Shown here: in pieces, positions 44,784 to 56,600 of the stretch
How the letters are laid out: each line of letters starts with the position of its first letter
Position numbering within the stretch: position 1 is the first letter of the stretch
Assembly (NCBI GenBank): GCA_963576565.1
Contig: OY755044.1
Location: forward strand, 42,216,735-42,280,734
Direction: 5' to 3'
DNA: 64,000 nt
Source of the DNA: Aspidapion aeneum
Taxonomy: Eukaryota > Arthropoda > Insecta > Coleoptera > Brentidae
Notes under the pieces: generated by a model
Told to the model about the DNA's origin: nothing
The model's database searches: none
What the model saw: only the letters and a program-made list of their open reading frames with translations
Position numbers and translations under genes: made by a program

Positions 44784-47700
44784 CGGAAGGTTTAGGATTT
44801 AATCGATAGCATAAAATGCAATGAGAAGTTACGCTCTCGATTGCATAGCGAGGGGAAAGGATCCAAAATTGTTGTCTCAAGAGGTAATGCAACGTTTTTT
44901 GACCGGGATGACAGTACCTTTTGTGAGTGTACTCAATGACAAGTTGAGTAAGACGGTGAGAACGTGGTAAAAGTAAAGGGTGTTTTGCTGAATAAGAGAG
45001 TTCGGAAGAATGTGGTAATCGACCCCCCACTCTTAAGCAGCCTTGTGTATCTAGAAAAAGTGAAAGTTTACGAAATTGTTTAGGAAGTAGCTTTGTGTCA
45101 TTCAAACGTGAAATGAGATCAGCAAAGATGGAACGTTGAACATGCCGAACGAGAACAATAAGAGAATGTTGAAGTTCTACTTCGGTAATATTTTCGTTAG
45201 GATATTTAGATTTCCTTTCGGTAAGGCGAAAAATATAGGAAATTATGCGTTGAATTTTCTCTAGGGAAGAGTAACGAGAAAGAAAAGTATCAAGCATGTG
45301 TGGTTCAACTGTGCATGTTTGAAATACTGATTTTCGTTCTTCCAGAATAACCTCGTTTTCCGGAGGGTCTGGACAGCGAAAATCATCAGGCCAGCTCTCT
45401 TTTGGTAGCCTAAGAAAACAAGGACCTTCCCAATACAAGTCATGTTTGACAAGTTGATTAGGCATAAGACCGCGCGAAGCACAGTCGGCTGGATTTAGCG
45501 CTGATGGAATATATTTCCAGGCCGTAGGAGAAATGGTTTCTTGAATGTGACAGATACGGTTTGCCACAAACGTTTTAAATCTGTGAGGTGAAGCCGCCAA
45601 CCAGCATAGAACCACTTGGGAATCACACCATGCACAGATTTGGTTGAAGTTAAGAATATCTGAATAAGTGTTTCGAATAAAGGAAATTAGGTCGCAAAGT
45701 AAAGTGGCACCAAAAAGCTCCAGTCGCGGAAGACTGACTGTTTTCACTGGTGCGACCTTAGATTTGGCCATTACAAGAAAGGTATGGATTTCTCCGGATA
45801 CTGACTCCATTCTGAAATAGACCGTAGCCGCGTAACCTATCATAGAGGCGTCTGAAAAGCCGTGAAGTTCAATGCTACGTGGTTGATCAATGGAAAGGCG
45901 TCTAGGTAAATGAATATTTGAAAGATTTGGAAGTTCGGTTCGAAATTGATTCCAAACATTTACGATATGCGGAGGAGGCTGAGAATCCCAGTCCAGCTTC
46001 TCCTTCCACAGATCTTGCATGAGATGCTTAGCAAGTAAAGAAACGGGAGAACAGAAACCTAAGGGATCAAAAATTTTCATGATTTGAGATAAGATACCTC
46101 GCTTGGTGCATGGTTTATCTTCTGGTACGACCAAGTAGGTAAACGAATCTGAGATAGGATTCCATTGGAGACCTAATATTTTTACAAAATTAGGTTCGGA
46201 TTTGTCGAAACGAATGGACATTTGTGTTTCTGATTCTGAGAATGAGGAGAGAAGTTCCGGACTGTTGCTCGCCCATTTTTTAAGTTCAAACCCTCCTAGG
46301 CGCACCAGGGAGATTAACTCCGACTGAAGTTCTTTTGCAGAGGCCACAGAATCCTGCCCAGTGAGCACGTCGTCGACGTAAATGTCTTTAAGAAGCACCT
46401 TGGAAGCATTAGGATACCTTTCAGACTCAAGTTTAGCTAGTTCTTGTATAGTACGAATAGCTAAGTAAGGTGATGACTTAAGTCCATAAACAACTGTTCT
46501 TAAGGAGTAGGTTTGGACAGGATCATCCTCAGAAAATTTCCATAGAATATTTTGATAACGCGTGTGCTCAGGAATAATTAAAATCTGTCGGAACATTTTT
46601 ACTATGTCAGTAACAAAGGCTACAGCATGAATTCGAAAATTAAGTAAAATTTCACGGACATCATTTTGCAGTTTAGGACCTGCGCACAACGTCTCGTTGA
46701 GTGAGACACCTCTGGGACTACGTTGAGACCCATCAAAGACCACTCTTATCTTCCCAGTGTTCCAGACACTGTGATGAGGGATAAAGTAGGAATTATCCAA
46801 GACATCTTTAGATATAGGCGTAGGAATAGGTATCATGTGACCAGTGTCTAAATAATCTTGCATAAAATCTTTGTAAGCTTGATAATTAGCTGAGTCTTTG
46901 AGAAGTCTAGCTTCCTGAAGCTTGAAACGTTTTAAAGCGATTGGATAGGTGTCACCCAACTGGGGTTCTAAGTTTATGAAAGGTAATGGAACGACGAATC
47001 TACCTGATTCGTTGCGTGAAACTGATTGTGAAAATAATTTTTCGCACATAATATCCTCAGGACTGTGATGAACCTTATGTGGAACCTGCTCTATCTCCCA
47101 GAAGCGCTCTAGGCAGATATCCAGAGATGGTTCGATGGAAGTGTAACAGCTTATGAGTGATTGTGGATTTTGTTGCTTTGAAGTTTCAACTTTACCAATC
47201 AGCACATAGCCAAAGATGCTATTAAAAGCACTAGGTTGTCCACGCTCTCCGTGGATAACTCCCTCTTGTAAGAGATGCGGAAAAAGTTCACACCCTACTA
47301 GGACATCAATGGAACTTGGTATATGGAAGTTTTGATCAGAAAGTTTGATATTGCGAATGTGATTCCACTTGCTCGAGTCGACAGCGCAAGAAGGAATCTC
47401 TGTACAAAGTTTTGGAAGTACTAAAGCCTCAAAATCAAAGGTAGGTCCCGCTTGACCTTGAGGTTTGATAAGACATTTCGTCTTACCTTTGGTATTGGAA
47501 GATGTCATTTGATTTAAGCCTTGAATAGAAGTAGAAAAGAAGCTTTTCGAAAGACCTAAACGATTTAGACATTTTTCTGAAATAAAGTTTGCCTCTGAGG
47601 CAGAATCGAGTAAGATACGAACTGGTTGGTAATGTCCCCTTGAGTCTAACATGTCAGCTACAACGGTAGAAAGTAGAAAAGTGGAATTTTTGGAAATCAT

Positions 47701-47853
47701 TGTCGCATGACAGTTTGTGGAATGGCTTCCTGACATAGGGGTGCTATTGGAATTGGAAAGTGGAATATTAACGTTCTCTGGAGGATAAGAATCAACACTC
47801 ACAGAGGGCGCTACTGGTTGTGGAACGTGAAGAAGACTGGTGCCTAGCTCCAC
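44566..47853 (-). pseudogene. BEL2 pol: protease, reverse transcriptase, RNase H
   Basis: Numbering from the ATG at 47853 (not a natural start; BEL/Pao pol is normally continuous with gag): aspartic protease with D83 (LLDSASEANFIS); reverse transcriptase with the YVDD box at 492-495 (46369-46380); the FDPLGF connection; RNase H starting LHGFSDAS near residue 667; and the zinc-binding HPGQKTL...CILC region before integrase. After about 44785 the frame is wrong and the last ~70 residues are nonsense; the true continuation is the neighbouring frame. Relative to gag the frame is offset by +1 at about 47840. The two shifts give three frames where related elements have one. Confidence 0.93.
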
Positions 47854-49168
47854 ACGTAAAGCAGTTGTAGGAGGAGGGGCAATTCACGGTCTGGTGAGCA
47901 AAATGTAAGCAATTTTGACATAGATTCACCTGCCGAACATAACCCATCCTTTCCTGTGGACTTTTGTTTTGAAATTCGATACATTTCGATAATGCGTGAT
48001 TCGAAGAACATAGGTAGCATTTTATTTTTGGATTAAAAGTTCTGTTCTGATTATTTTGTATTTGAGGGTTGCTGCGTTGATTGCTATTTTGTAAAGTATT
48101 TTGTTGATTTCTTGAATTTGAACTTTGATTTGAAATAGTTGTATTGAAAGCAGAAGGTGAATTAAAATTATTAAAACTGTTTCTCTGAAAACTGTTCTGT
48201 TGAGAATTACGCGTAGTTTGAGGTTGTCTAGGGGTTTGATTTTGCCTACTAAAACTGGGCATTTGCACTACAGATTCGAGCGCAACGCAATGATTTTCTA
48301 TAAACGTGTAAAGATCAGTGTAGGACGGAATTTCTGAATTGTTTTTCTCTCTACTATAGTAAAGTTCGAAATCAGTCCTCATCTTGACTTCAAGTTTTGA
48401 GAGCATCATGTTAAAAGTAAGAAAGTCCCATTCTTTTGTAGGAAAACCAAGCTCATTTAAGATGGCTAGATTCTCAGAAAATGTATCCAACATGGAACGT
48501 AATTCTTTCCCAGAACTGGATTTAGTTGAAAGAAAGTTAATAGCATTCAAAGCGGTAGTAGCAATAATTCGTTTATTTTGATACCTCTTTACTAAGGTTT
48601 CATACGCAATGTGATAATTGCTATCTGCGAGGGGAATGGTTTTTACTAGAGAAAGGGCTTCATTCAGAACAGAACTCCGCAATTGTTGAAATTTCTCTAT
48701 ATCACTTAAATCAGAATTTTGATGTACCATGACTTTAAATAAGTCAAACCAGTGTTGCCAGTCTTTATAATTACCATTGAAAATTGGCAACCGTGGTTGT
48801 GGAAATGATCTTGAATTTGACCTCTGAACAATATTTTGTTGGTTAGGGTTGCTTACGTAATTGGCAGGGTTGGCCCTAAAAAGGTCGTAGTAAATACCCT
48901 TACATTCATAATAAAGGTTGTCAAAGTCTTTTCTAGTTTTGTCCTGCTCGTCAAATGAAAGTTTAAACTCTTCGAGAGAGCCAAAAATTTGGTTATGAAA
49001 ATTATAGAATTGAGCATGACATTCTTCGACGTCTTCATATCTGGATTTAAACAAAAAGTGAAACGCTGTATCCGACTTCGCTTTCAAAGCTACCTCGTGA
49101 GCTTCCGCCATTTGGTTGAAGCTCAAAAGCCTTTTGTCGCAAAGTTTTTTCTGTTTTTGCGTAGACAT
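47792..49168 (-). CDS. BEL2 gag
   Basis: Structural capsid and nucleocapsid protein, 458 codons from ATG 49168. The N-terminal half is helical; the central segment (LPIFNGNYKDWQHWFDLF) is the conserved BEL gag capsid motif; an Asn/Gln-rich linker follows; then zinc knuckles CYLCSSNHALSKC and CQNCLHFAHQTVNC and a third CFTC. The frame ends 62 bases into the pol frame. Related elements continue from the last knuckle directly into protease, so this end is either a mutation or a frameshift site. The start is the first ATG after a 748-bp leader. Confidence 0.92.
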   Translation of the reverse strand: MSTQKQKKLCDKRLLSFNQMAEAHEVALKAKSDTAFHFLFKSRYEDVEECHAQFYNFHNQIFGSLEEFKLSFDEQDKTRKDFDNLYYECKGIYYDLFRANPANYVSNPNQQNIVQRSNSRSFPQPRLPIFNGNYKDWQHWFDLFKVMVHQNSDLSDIEKFQQLRSSVLNEALSLVKTIPLADSNYHIAYETLVKRYQNKRIIATTALNAINFLSTKSSSGKELRSMLDTFSENLAILNELGFPTKEWDFLTFNMMLSKLEVKMRTDFELYYSREKNNSEIPSYTDLYTFIENHCVALESVVQMPSFSRQNQTPRQPQTTRNSQQNSFQRNSFNNFNSPSAFNTTISNQSSNSRNQQNTLQNSNQRSNPQIQNNQNRTFNPKIKCYLCSSNHALSKCIEFQNKSPQERMGYVRQVNLCQNCLHFAHQTVNCPSSYNCFTCGARHQSSSRSTTSSALCEC

Positions 49169-49374
49169 TTTTGTTTTTGAAAGTTAATTTGGTTTTAAAA
49201 TTACCCAAAAAAATGCTTAAAATATAGCTTAAAATATAACCCGAATTTTAGCAAAAATTAAACAATTTTATTATTTTAATTTTATTAACTTTTTTCGAAA
49301 ATTTTGAAATGAAATGTTTGTAAGTTTGTCTGTATGTTATTATTTGAACATATCCTTAAAAAAAACTTTTATGT

Positions 49375-49455
49375 CTCACCAAGGATTGAACCCCGCACCT
49401 TTCGATTCCAAGTCGCACACTCTGTGCATACGACTAGCGGTCCCGTCTGAAAGTT
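49375..49455 (-). ncRNA. tRNA-Pro(TGG)-like sequence in the BEL2 leader (probably non-functional)
   Basis: On the minus strand there is a B-box GGTTCAATCC in a T-arm with four of five pairs, and an anticodon-arm-like TGCGA CTTGGAA TCGAA giving the C-T-NNN-A-A loop with anticodon TGG. A TAGTCGTATG A-box-like stretch lies upstream. The acceptor arms do not pair, so this is at best a tRNA-derived relic. Low confidence. Confidence 0.3.
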
Positions 49456-49897
49456 TTTAAGAAACCTCGGTATTCAAAGAAACAACGCGCGCAACGTGAG
49501 ACCTTGGTGACGGCGACACTTGCACCTGCGCGTTAACGCGACACCTGTACAATCGACAATTAAAGGAATTTAGATGGAAGAACCGCCTTAAATTTTCAGT
49601 TTCGGCGTATTGACGCCACTTTTACTGAAAATGTAATGAACAAAGCGATCAACTTTCTTTGATGAACTAGTAAACTATACGAAATATGTGCATTGGCTAT
49701 AGCTATTTTTGAACGGTAATAAACACTTCGATCAACTTTGAAGGAACATATCACCAACGGGTGGTCAAACAATATGGTCTGTTTCGAATTGAAATTGAAA
49801 TAAATTTTGAAATTTGAAATAGAAAATAGAAATTTGGAATTTTTGTAGGAAATTGCTGAACCACAGGAGTCTAGGTAGTTTGGAAAACTATTAATTT

Positions 49898-49912
49898 GGG
49901 TCGAAGGGCCAT
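49898..49912 (-). promoter_or_regulatory. BEL2 primer-binding site
   Basis: Read on the minus strand, TGGCCCTTCGACCC starts five bases after the LTR end. It begins TGG, as required for pairing to a tRNA CCA end, and resembles the BEL3 site. The tRNA is not identified. Confidence 0.55.
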
Positions 49913-49916
49913 TAAA

Positions 49917-50329
49917 TGTGCGTGCAAGGGCTGAAAAATAACGGAATTTCCTTCGATAGGTCGCCGGTATTGGCTTCACAAGCACATTTAAAAATAATTG
50001 TCGATATTGACGATTGAAAATGGAAAGTTACGATACATATGGAATTTTATATGAAAAGGCACCTACCTCGGACTCTCTTGCAGCTCCAGTCGACGTTTAA
50101 ACGTCCAGTTTTTTCACCTCAAATTCACTTTTTTCGGGAACGTGATTTTGCTAGTGTCTTGTTGTGACGGTGGTTTTTTGCGCACTCATCGCGGCGCTGC
50201 TTGTCTTCCACGTGTCCGGTGCCGTGAAACCCCATATGCATATTTTAGAGCGCGAAAATTTAAACTATTTTAAACGCGCAGAAAAGGAAAAGAAAATGAA
50301 AATTAGGAAATTTCTTGCTTGCACCAACA
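49917..50329 (-). repeat. 5' LTR of BEL2
   Basis: 413 bp, the promoter-bearing LTR of the minus-strand element. It begins TGTTGG and ends CGCACA on that strand. Confidence 0.97.
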
Positions 50330-50871
50330 AGAATAAACACGCAATTTTGAAGGATCAAGTATGATTCTGTCCGCCATCTTAAACTTTAAGATGACGGCAA
50401 ACTTTGATCATGGTCTTTAAAAAGCAATCAGTTCTCACCAGGATGTTTTTTATTTTATCAAAATCGGTTTGATAGTAATGAATTTATAAGGAATTAAATG
50501 CAGACATGATTGGCCAGGCAATCGTATAATATGCAAAACAATGGTAGAAAGAAAAATATATTTTTTTTAGAACCATCGAACCGATTTTGCTGATACGTAC
50601 CTTGTTGTGCGTGGCAAGAATGCAGCTTTGTTACTGATTTAAAGGAATAATTAAAACATGTTCGCAGCACAAGAATAAATGAGCATCTTTCAATGGTCCA
50701 GTTTAATTTCTTCCGCCATCTTGGATTTTCAGATGGCGGACAAAAAGATATATTAAGTCAAAACTCTGTTTAATTCTCTGTCAAGTGCAGCTTGTCCCAT
50801 TAAAATCGATGGTATAGTTCAAAAGTTACAATGAAAAAAAAAATTTCCGGTTTTTTTTGGCCCACCCGGTA
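50330..50871. repeat. Foldback repeat family B, copy 2, right part
   Basis: Continues the repeat interrupted at 43234 and ends with TTTTGGCCCACCCGGT, the inverse of copy 1's left end. Contains GATGGCGGAC motifs inverted with respect to copy 1. Confidence 0.75.
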
Positions 50872-50881
50872 TAGTATTTTT

Positions 50882-51308
50882 ACCTTCCTAGCCCGCGTAG
50901 CAATGGCTAGAAAAAGTATTAATTTCGACGATTTTTTTTTTAAATAAAAAAAAATCTTTTATTTGGGTTTATGTTGACCTATAATAGCAATATTTTTCTG
51001 TCTGTAACATGATAGCTCCTAAACCGATAAACTGATTTTCATAAAATTTTCAGGTAAAATAGTGTTGGACACTCTAACGAACTGATTAGATTTTGGTAAA
51101 AATCTATTAACGCTAATGAGTTTTTTGACAATTAAAAAATTTAAATCAATCAATATGCGGTTTACGGAATAAATTAGATTACATTTTGCTCAATAATTTA
51201 AGCTAATATTCGTAAGAGCTTTAGTTTCTGAGATATGTACAAAAACTGTTTTCAAAGCTAACATATCATGGCCTTACTTGAAGTGTGCTGAGGTTAGCTA
51301 GGAAGGTA
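50882..51308 (+). mobile_element. Miniature element family A, copy 4
   Basis: Starts ACCTTCCTAGCCCGCGTAG and ends GCTAGGAAGGTA, followed by the tail ATCAGATCCGTCACGGATCC. It lies ten bases from foldback copy 2. Confidence 0.75.
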
Positions 51309-51329
51309 TCAGATCCGTCACGGATCCAT

Positions 51330-51768
51330 TTATTTATTTTCTAACCAATATATTCCCATTCGGACTTATTTTAGTTCATTTGGTAAATCTAAGTCGACCC
51401 CCCGAACCCAAAAACGGTGTTTTCCTGTTCGGCTCGCATTCATCAAATTGATAACGTCAGGTAAATGGAAAAATTTCCAACGCGTGATACCATCTATTGG
51501 ATTCGCAGGATTCGATTCTTTTTAACTCCTTAGCAGGAAACGGGAATGGCCCGACGCGCCTTTGTAGCACAATCAAATATAGAGAATGGAATCTTTAACC
51601 TCGGCGTATAAATGATTTTTTTTAATGCGACAAGCAACAGGCTGAGTTATAGTTTCTAGAATTTTTATACCATTTCCGACGTAGGACTGTATAAAAGTCT
51701 TTTTGATTTTCAAAGTGACACTCAAAATATATCCGGGTCTGTAAAGAATTTTTTCATTTTATAATATA
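51330..51768. other. No gene recognised
   Basis: Unassigned sequence, slightly richer in G+C than its neighbours. Confidence 0.4.
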
Positions 51769-52455
51769 CAGGGTGTCCCATAACTTAGGGGCCATAGTGC
51801 AGCAGGCGATAGAGGAGGTTATTTCCAAGAAAAATTTTTATATAACATGGGGGTCAACACTCATCTGTTTTTAAGATATAGGATTTTTAAAGTAAGAGAA
51901 GTGGGGGCAAAAAGGGTTTTAGAAAGAAAAGAAAATCTGTCAGCCAACTGAATACTCAGCTAATTGTGATTTAAGAATGTGGTGTTCTTTTTTTGATAAA
52001 ATTACAAGTTAAGAAGATACAGGCTGTCAAAATAACCTTCAAAAATGTATAAAAAATAATAGTTTTTTTAAGAAATTAATTTTTGCTTACTTATTCTTTT
52101 AAAAAATATCAATAATATTTTATTACTATGTCTCGCTAGAGACTTGTTTTTATTAACAAAAAATATTAAAAAAATATTGTGTTTAATATGGCATTCATAA
52201 ATATCGATACCAAGAAAATGCTTTTTTCTAAAAAAAATTGACCAACTAATTTTTTTCTAAATTATTTTTGTTTCAATTTATTGCTCTTGTTCTAATACAC
52301 GACCTAACTAACCCAAAGTTGTTATCAAAAAATCACCAACTTTGATGCTCTATATCTCGACAAAAAAAGAGTTTTGACCGATGCATTATAGGAACTTTTT
52401 TATCAGGCATGACCTCTATCACCTGCCTATGACCCCTAAGTTATGGGACATCCTG
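51769..52455. mobile_element. TA-flanked inverted-repeat element (CAGGGTGTCCCATAAC)
   Basis: Left end CAGGGTGTCCCATAACTTA and right end TAAGTTATGGGACATCCTG, both next to TA (51767-51768, 52456-52457). The inverted repeat extends about 27 bp. The interior (687 bp in total) shows no transposase, so it is non-autonomous. Confidence 0.8.
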
Positions 52456-52851
52456 TATTATAAACAAAAGTTTCAACAAATGTTTTGATTTTTTTTTCAG
52501 TTTTGTATGTTTATACTTTAGCTGCTTATAGACCTTTATGCTGTTTTCCTGTTAATGCAAATTTGACGCCAGTAGTGCAATCCTTGGTTTTCTGGAAAAT
52601 TTTATTCCTCTCCCTCGAATACTCTGATTGGTCCACGCATACAATTTCTCTCGCTTTTGACACTGATGGCATCATTTTTAATGGAATTGTTTGTTTTTAT
52701 TTCTTCTACAAACAACCAATAGCATTAATTTCTCTTGATTCAAGAATAGCGCTACATATGTTAAGAGCCCTTGCCTTTGAGATTATATTTTCACTAGCAA
52801 ATATATGCTGCAATTTTTACGAATATTTGGAATATTTTAACAATATTCTTG
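52456..52851. other. No gene recognised
   Basis: A 129-codon open frame at 52485-52874 runs into the hAT-like element; it has no domain features and is treated as chance. Confidence 0.4.
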
Positions 52852-52954
52852 GTTGCAACCAGTGGCGTATATAGAAAAACATTTCGGGGTGGGCCCGAGA
52901 GAGTTTTGGGGGGGGGGCGAGATTTCATGAGGCTGTATTTTATTCTATTTTATG

Positions 52955-53468
52955 TGGGTGGAGTCCCGAAAGAGTGGTCCTTGGTATTTTCCCCAAAAAA
53001 CGAAAAAATACCCTGAAAAAACACCCCTTTGGGATTTCGATAAAAAAGGTTAATTTTGTGATGTTTAAATTAAGTTTCGCCCACGTTAAGACTTACCAGT
53101 TTGTTTTCTGCAGCTTCGCTCGTCTTTATCAGTGATGGTAGGGCCGATCCGGGTTTTCACTCCCGAAAATAGTTTTTAAGGGTTTTTGTTGCGATGCGTT
53201 CTCGGCAAAAGTTTCGACGGAAGTGGTTTTCTTTCTCTTTTCTGGCGCAGGTCGGCGCTTTCCAAAAAGTCAAAACGTAGTTTTATCGCGATTTTAACAA
53301 AAGCTGACAAAAGTCATATGACCAAAAAAGGTCCCAAAAAGGTGCTAAAAATCGCTTTTCCCAAAATAGGATTTTACAACCCAGGTGATTATTAAAAATC
53401 TTAACCCCACATTTTTAATAAACAAAATCAATTTTAAATTAAAAATAAAAACAAACGGTTTCTAGCCA
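52955..53468 (-). repeat. 3' LTR of BEL3
   Basis: 514 bp, matching 59328-59841 with a G/T difference near 53037 and an A/G difference near 53280. Begins TGGCTAGAAACC on the minus strand. Confidence 0.97.
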
Positions 53469-53688
53469 TTCCCCCCACCATAAAAATCTTAAATTTTTAT
53501 ACGAAAAAAGGTTCAGGCCCAAAAGAGAAAAAAATAAAAGATAAAAATTAAACATTATTCGCCACACTATTTCTTGCAGCAAACTCAATGTTATCCCAAA
53601 AAATTCTAATTGGTATTTATTTGATTCAATGCAATCAAATAACTAAAATGGACATCACACATGATTTTGGAAATTGGTAAATTGGTAT

Positions 53689-56600
53689 CTAACGAGCTGG
53701 CAAAGGGCAAATTTTGACCAAAGGTCTGTCAAGGAAACCTTTCGCGGTTTTTACTTGAACTATCCTTGGTATTTTGTCGGGACTCGAGTAAATTTGAACA
53801 ATACGACCGAGCGACCACCTCAAGGGAGGCAGATTCTCGTCCTTCAACGCAACGAGTGCACCAACCTTAGGAAGATTGTCAGGGGTGTTCCACTTTTCTC
53901 GCTGCTGCAACGAGTGCAGGTATTCAATATGCCACCGTCGCCAAAAATGCTGGTGCATTTGCTGCACAAGTTGCCAGCGAGTCAATCGATTTTGTTTAAA
54001 ATCTACCAAGTTCTCATCAGGTGGGGAGGTCAAAGGTTCAAGGGTCAGGAAGTGACCAGGTGTTAACGACTGTAAATCGTTAGGATCAGGGCTGAGGCTG
54101 CAAAGAGGTCTCGAATTGAGAGTGGCCTCTATTTGGATTAAAACTGTCATCAACTCCTCAAAAGTCATGATCTGGTTGCCAACAATACGACGCAGGTGTG
54201 TCTTTGTGGATTTCACTCCAGACTCGTGCAGACCACCAAAATGTGGACCAGCTGGGGGATTAAAATGCCACTTGATGGAAAACGATTCGGCGGCTTGACG
54301 ACAGTACCCAGTTAAGAGGTTATTAGCCCCAGTCAGGTTAGTTCCTTGGTCGCTGTACAACGCGGAGCAACGCCCTCTTCGCCCTACGAATCTACGAAGA
54401 GCTGCTAAGAAAGCTTCAGCGGACAAGTCGGAGACTGCTTCAAGGTGGATGGCCTTAGTTGATAAACAAACAAAAATGCATCCATAAGCCTTCTGGCTCT
54501 TGGCACCTCGACGCTTAGCTAAGGTAATTTGGAATGGTCCCATAAAATCCACACTAACATGGGAGAAGGGTTTCAACTGAGACACTCGGTTTTTTGGTAA
54601 GTCACCCATGTAGGGATTATATGGTTTTGGGTTGGTTCGAACACAGGTGAAACAATCAGCAATCACCTTGTGTATCGCTCGTTTAACAGATAGGATCCAG
54701 AACTGTTGGGCAAGGAGGTATTCCAACAGGCGAGGTCCTGGATGCCCATGGTCAGTATGGCATTTCTCAATCACTAACATGGTTAGTCTATGGTCACGTG
54801 GTAACAACATTGGATGCTTAACTTCATAAGCCAAATCGGTGTGACGTAAGCGTCCCCCCACCCTAAGTACACCCTGGGAGTCCAAAAAGGGGGCTAGCTT
54901 GCGAAGAGGTTTGGAACATGGTTCGCCTTTTTGAAGCCTCTTCAAATCATCAAAAAAAGTCTCCTTTTGCACAATCCTAATCATGATGCAAAGTGCAAAA
55001 TACAATTCCTCATAACAGAGTGCCTGAGAGGTAGCTAAAAAAGTCGGATCCTTTTTTAATCGATAGGGCCTCAAACAATAAGCAAATATTCCCTGGATTT
55101 TTCGCAAGGAGGAAAATTTATCCAACAATGTAGGAAGCACACCTGGGACTTGCGCAGTAGTAACAAGAACTATACGATTCTCCTCAAAAGGTACATCCAT
55201 TTCCTCAACTTTCATGCTATTGGAAATGGGCCAATATTCAATACTAGATGACAACCATGGAGGTCCGGTGAGCCACAAAGAGTGGTGAACAAACTGACTA
55301 GGAAGCAAACTCCTTGACAGGCAGTCAGCTGGATTCTCAACACCACTTATATGGTACCAACAATCAGGAGAGATTTTCTCTTGAATGGTTGTCACACGGT
55401 TTGCAACAAAAACCTTCCTTTTGGAAGGGCTGGTTTTTATCCATGCTAGGGCAACTTGAGAGTCAGACCAAGCATAGATTTTATCTATAGGTACAACTTC
55501 AAAATTGGTAACAACAAACTCCATCAGGTCTGCCAACAACAAGGCAGCACACAATTCTAAACGAGGAATTGATATAGTCTTCAGCGGGCAAACTCTACTT
55601 TTTGCACATAATAGAGCCACTGAAATTCTACCATCTGGGTGGATTTGGCGAACATATATCACACCACCATAAGCTACACTAGAAGCATCACAGAAACCAT
55701 GGATTTCTGTGGTAACAGCTGTGTGTCTTACCACATAGCGAGGTATAGAAATGGTAGACAACAAAGGTAATTGTGTGACATATTGCTGCCACTGAGTAAC
55801 AACATCAATACATGGTTTTTCATCCCAAGAAAGACCTTCAAGCCACAGACGCTGGATAAGAACCTTGGCAACCAATACCACAGGAGCCAAAAAACCTAAA
55901 GGATCATAGATCCGAGCAATCTCTGAGAGTATAACTCTCTTGGTACAATCTCTGCTAATTGGCTTAACAGAATATGAAAAGGCATCAATAGCAGGGTTCC
56001 ACTGTAAGCCCAAAATTTTCAAAACAGTGTTATCCTTTTCTTCGAAGGAGATATTCTGTTGATGGCTTTCTGGAATGGCAGCTAGGAGTTCCGGGCAGTT
56101 TGAGGTCCATTTTCGGAGTTCAAAGCCCCCACAGCTTAACAATCCAATAAGCTGTTTTTGAAGCTCCAAGCCATGGTCTATTGACAAGCTCTTTCCTATA
56201 ACATCATCAACATATGAGGAATCCAATAATATGGGAGAGGCAAAAGGGTAATCCTTCCCATGGTCCGCTACTAACTGATGTAGAGTTCTAATAGCTAAGT
56301 ACGGGCTACAATTCAAACCATATGTCACTGTGTGGAGGTTCCAATCTTGGATAGGTTTAGAGGGGTCAAATCTCCACAGGATTTTTTGGTATCTGACATC
56401 TTGGTTATTCACAACAATATTTCTGAACATCTGTCGTATGTCTGTACTAAAAACAAATGGGTAAAATCTAAAACCTAACAAGATTTTGGTTATATCATTT
56501 TGTAGCTTTCGCCCTGGCAGCAAGACATCATTGAGGCTCAATCCATTAGAGCTACTAGCTCCGCCATCAAAAACAACTCTGATGCGTGAGGTCCCATGCT

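Larger units (their letters stand above)
43235..50329 (-). mobile_element. BEL2: complete BEL/Pao LTR retrotransposon
   Basis: 7095 bp, minus strand. Two 413-bp LTRs (TGTTGG...CGCACA read on the minus strand) are flanked by the 5-bp duplication AGAAT (43230-43234 and 50330-50334). A primer-binding-site-like TGGCCCTTCGACCC follows the 5' LTR after five bases, and a purine-rich GGCGGCCGGAAAA precedes the 3' LTR. Internal order is gag, protease, reverse transcriptase, RNase H, integrase. The LTRs differ at one position that I can find, so insertion is recent. Confidence 0.95.

Noticed and set aside
52485..52874. 129-codon open frame beside the BEL3 insertion
   Set aside because: Runs into a hAT-like terminus and has no conserved motifs.
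53186..53395. 69-codon frame repeated at 59559-59768, and the frames at 43482-43715 and 50164-50364
   Set aside because: They lie inside LTR pairs; duplication reflects the LTRs, not genes.
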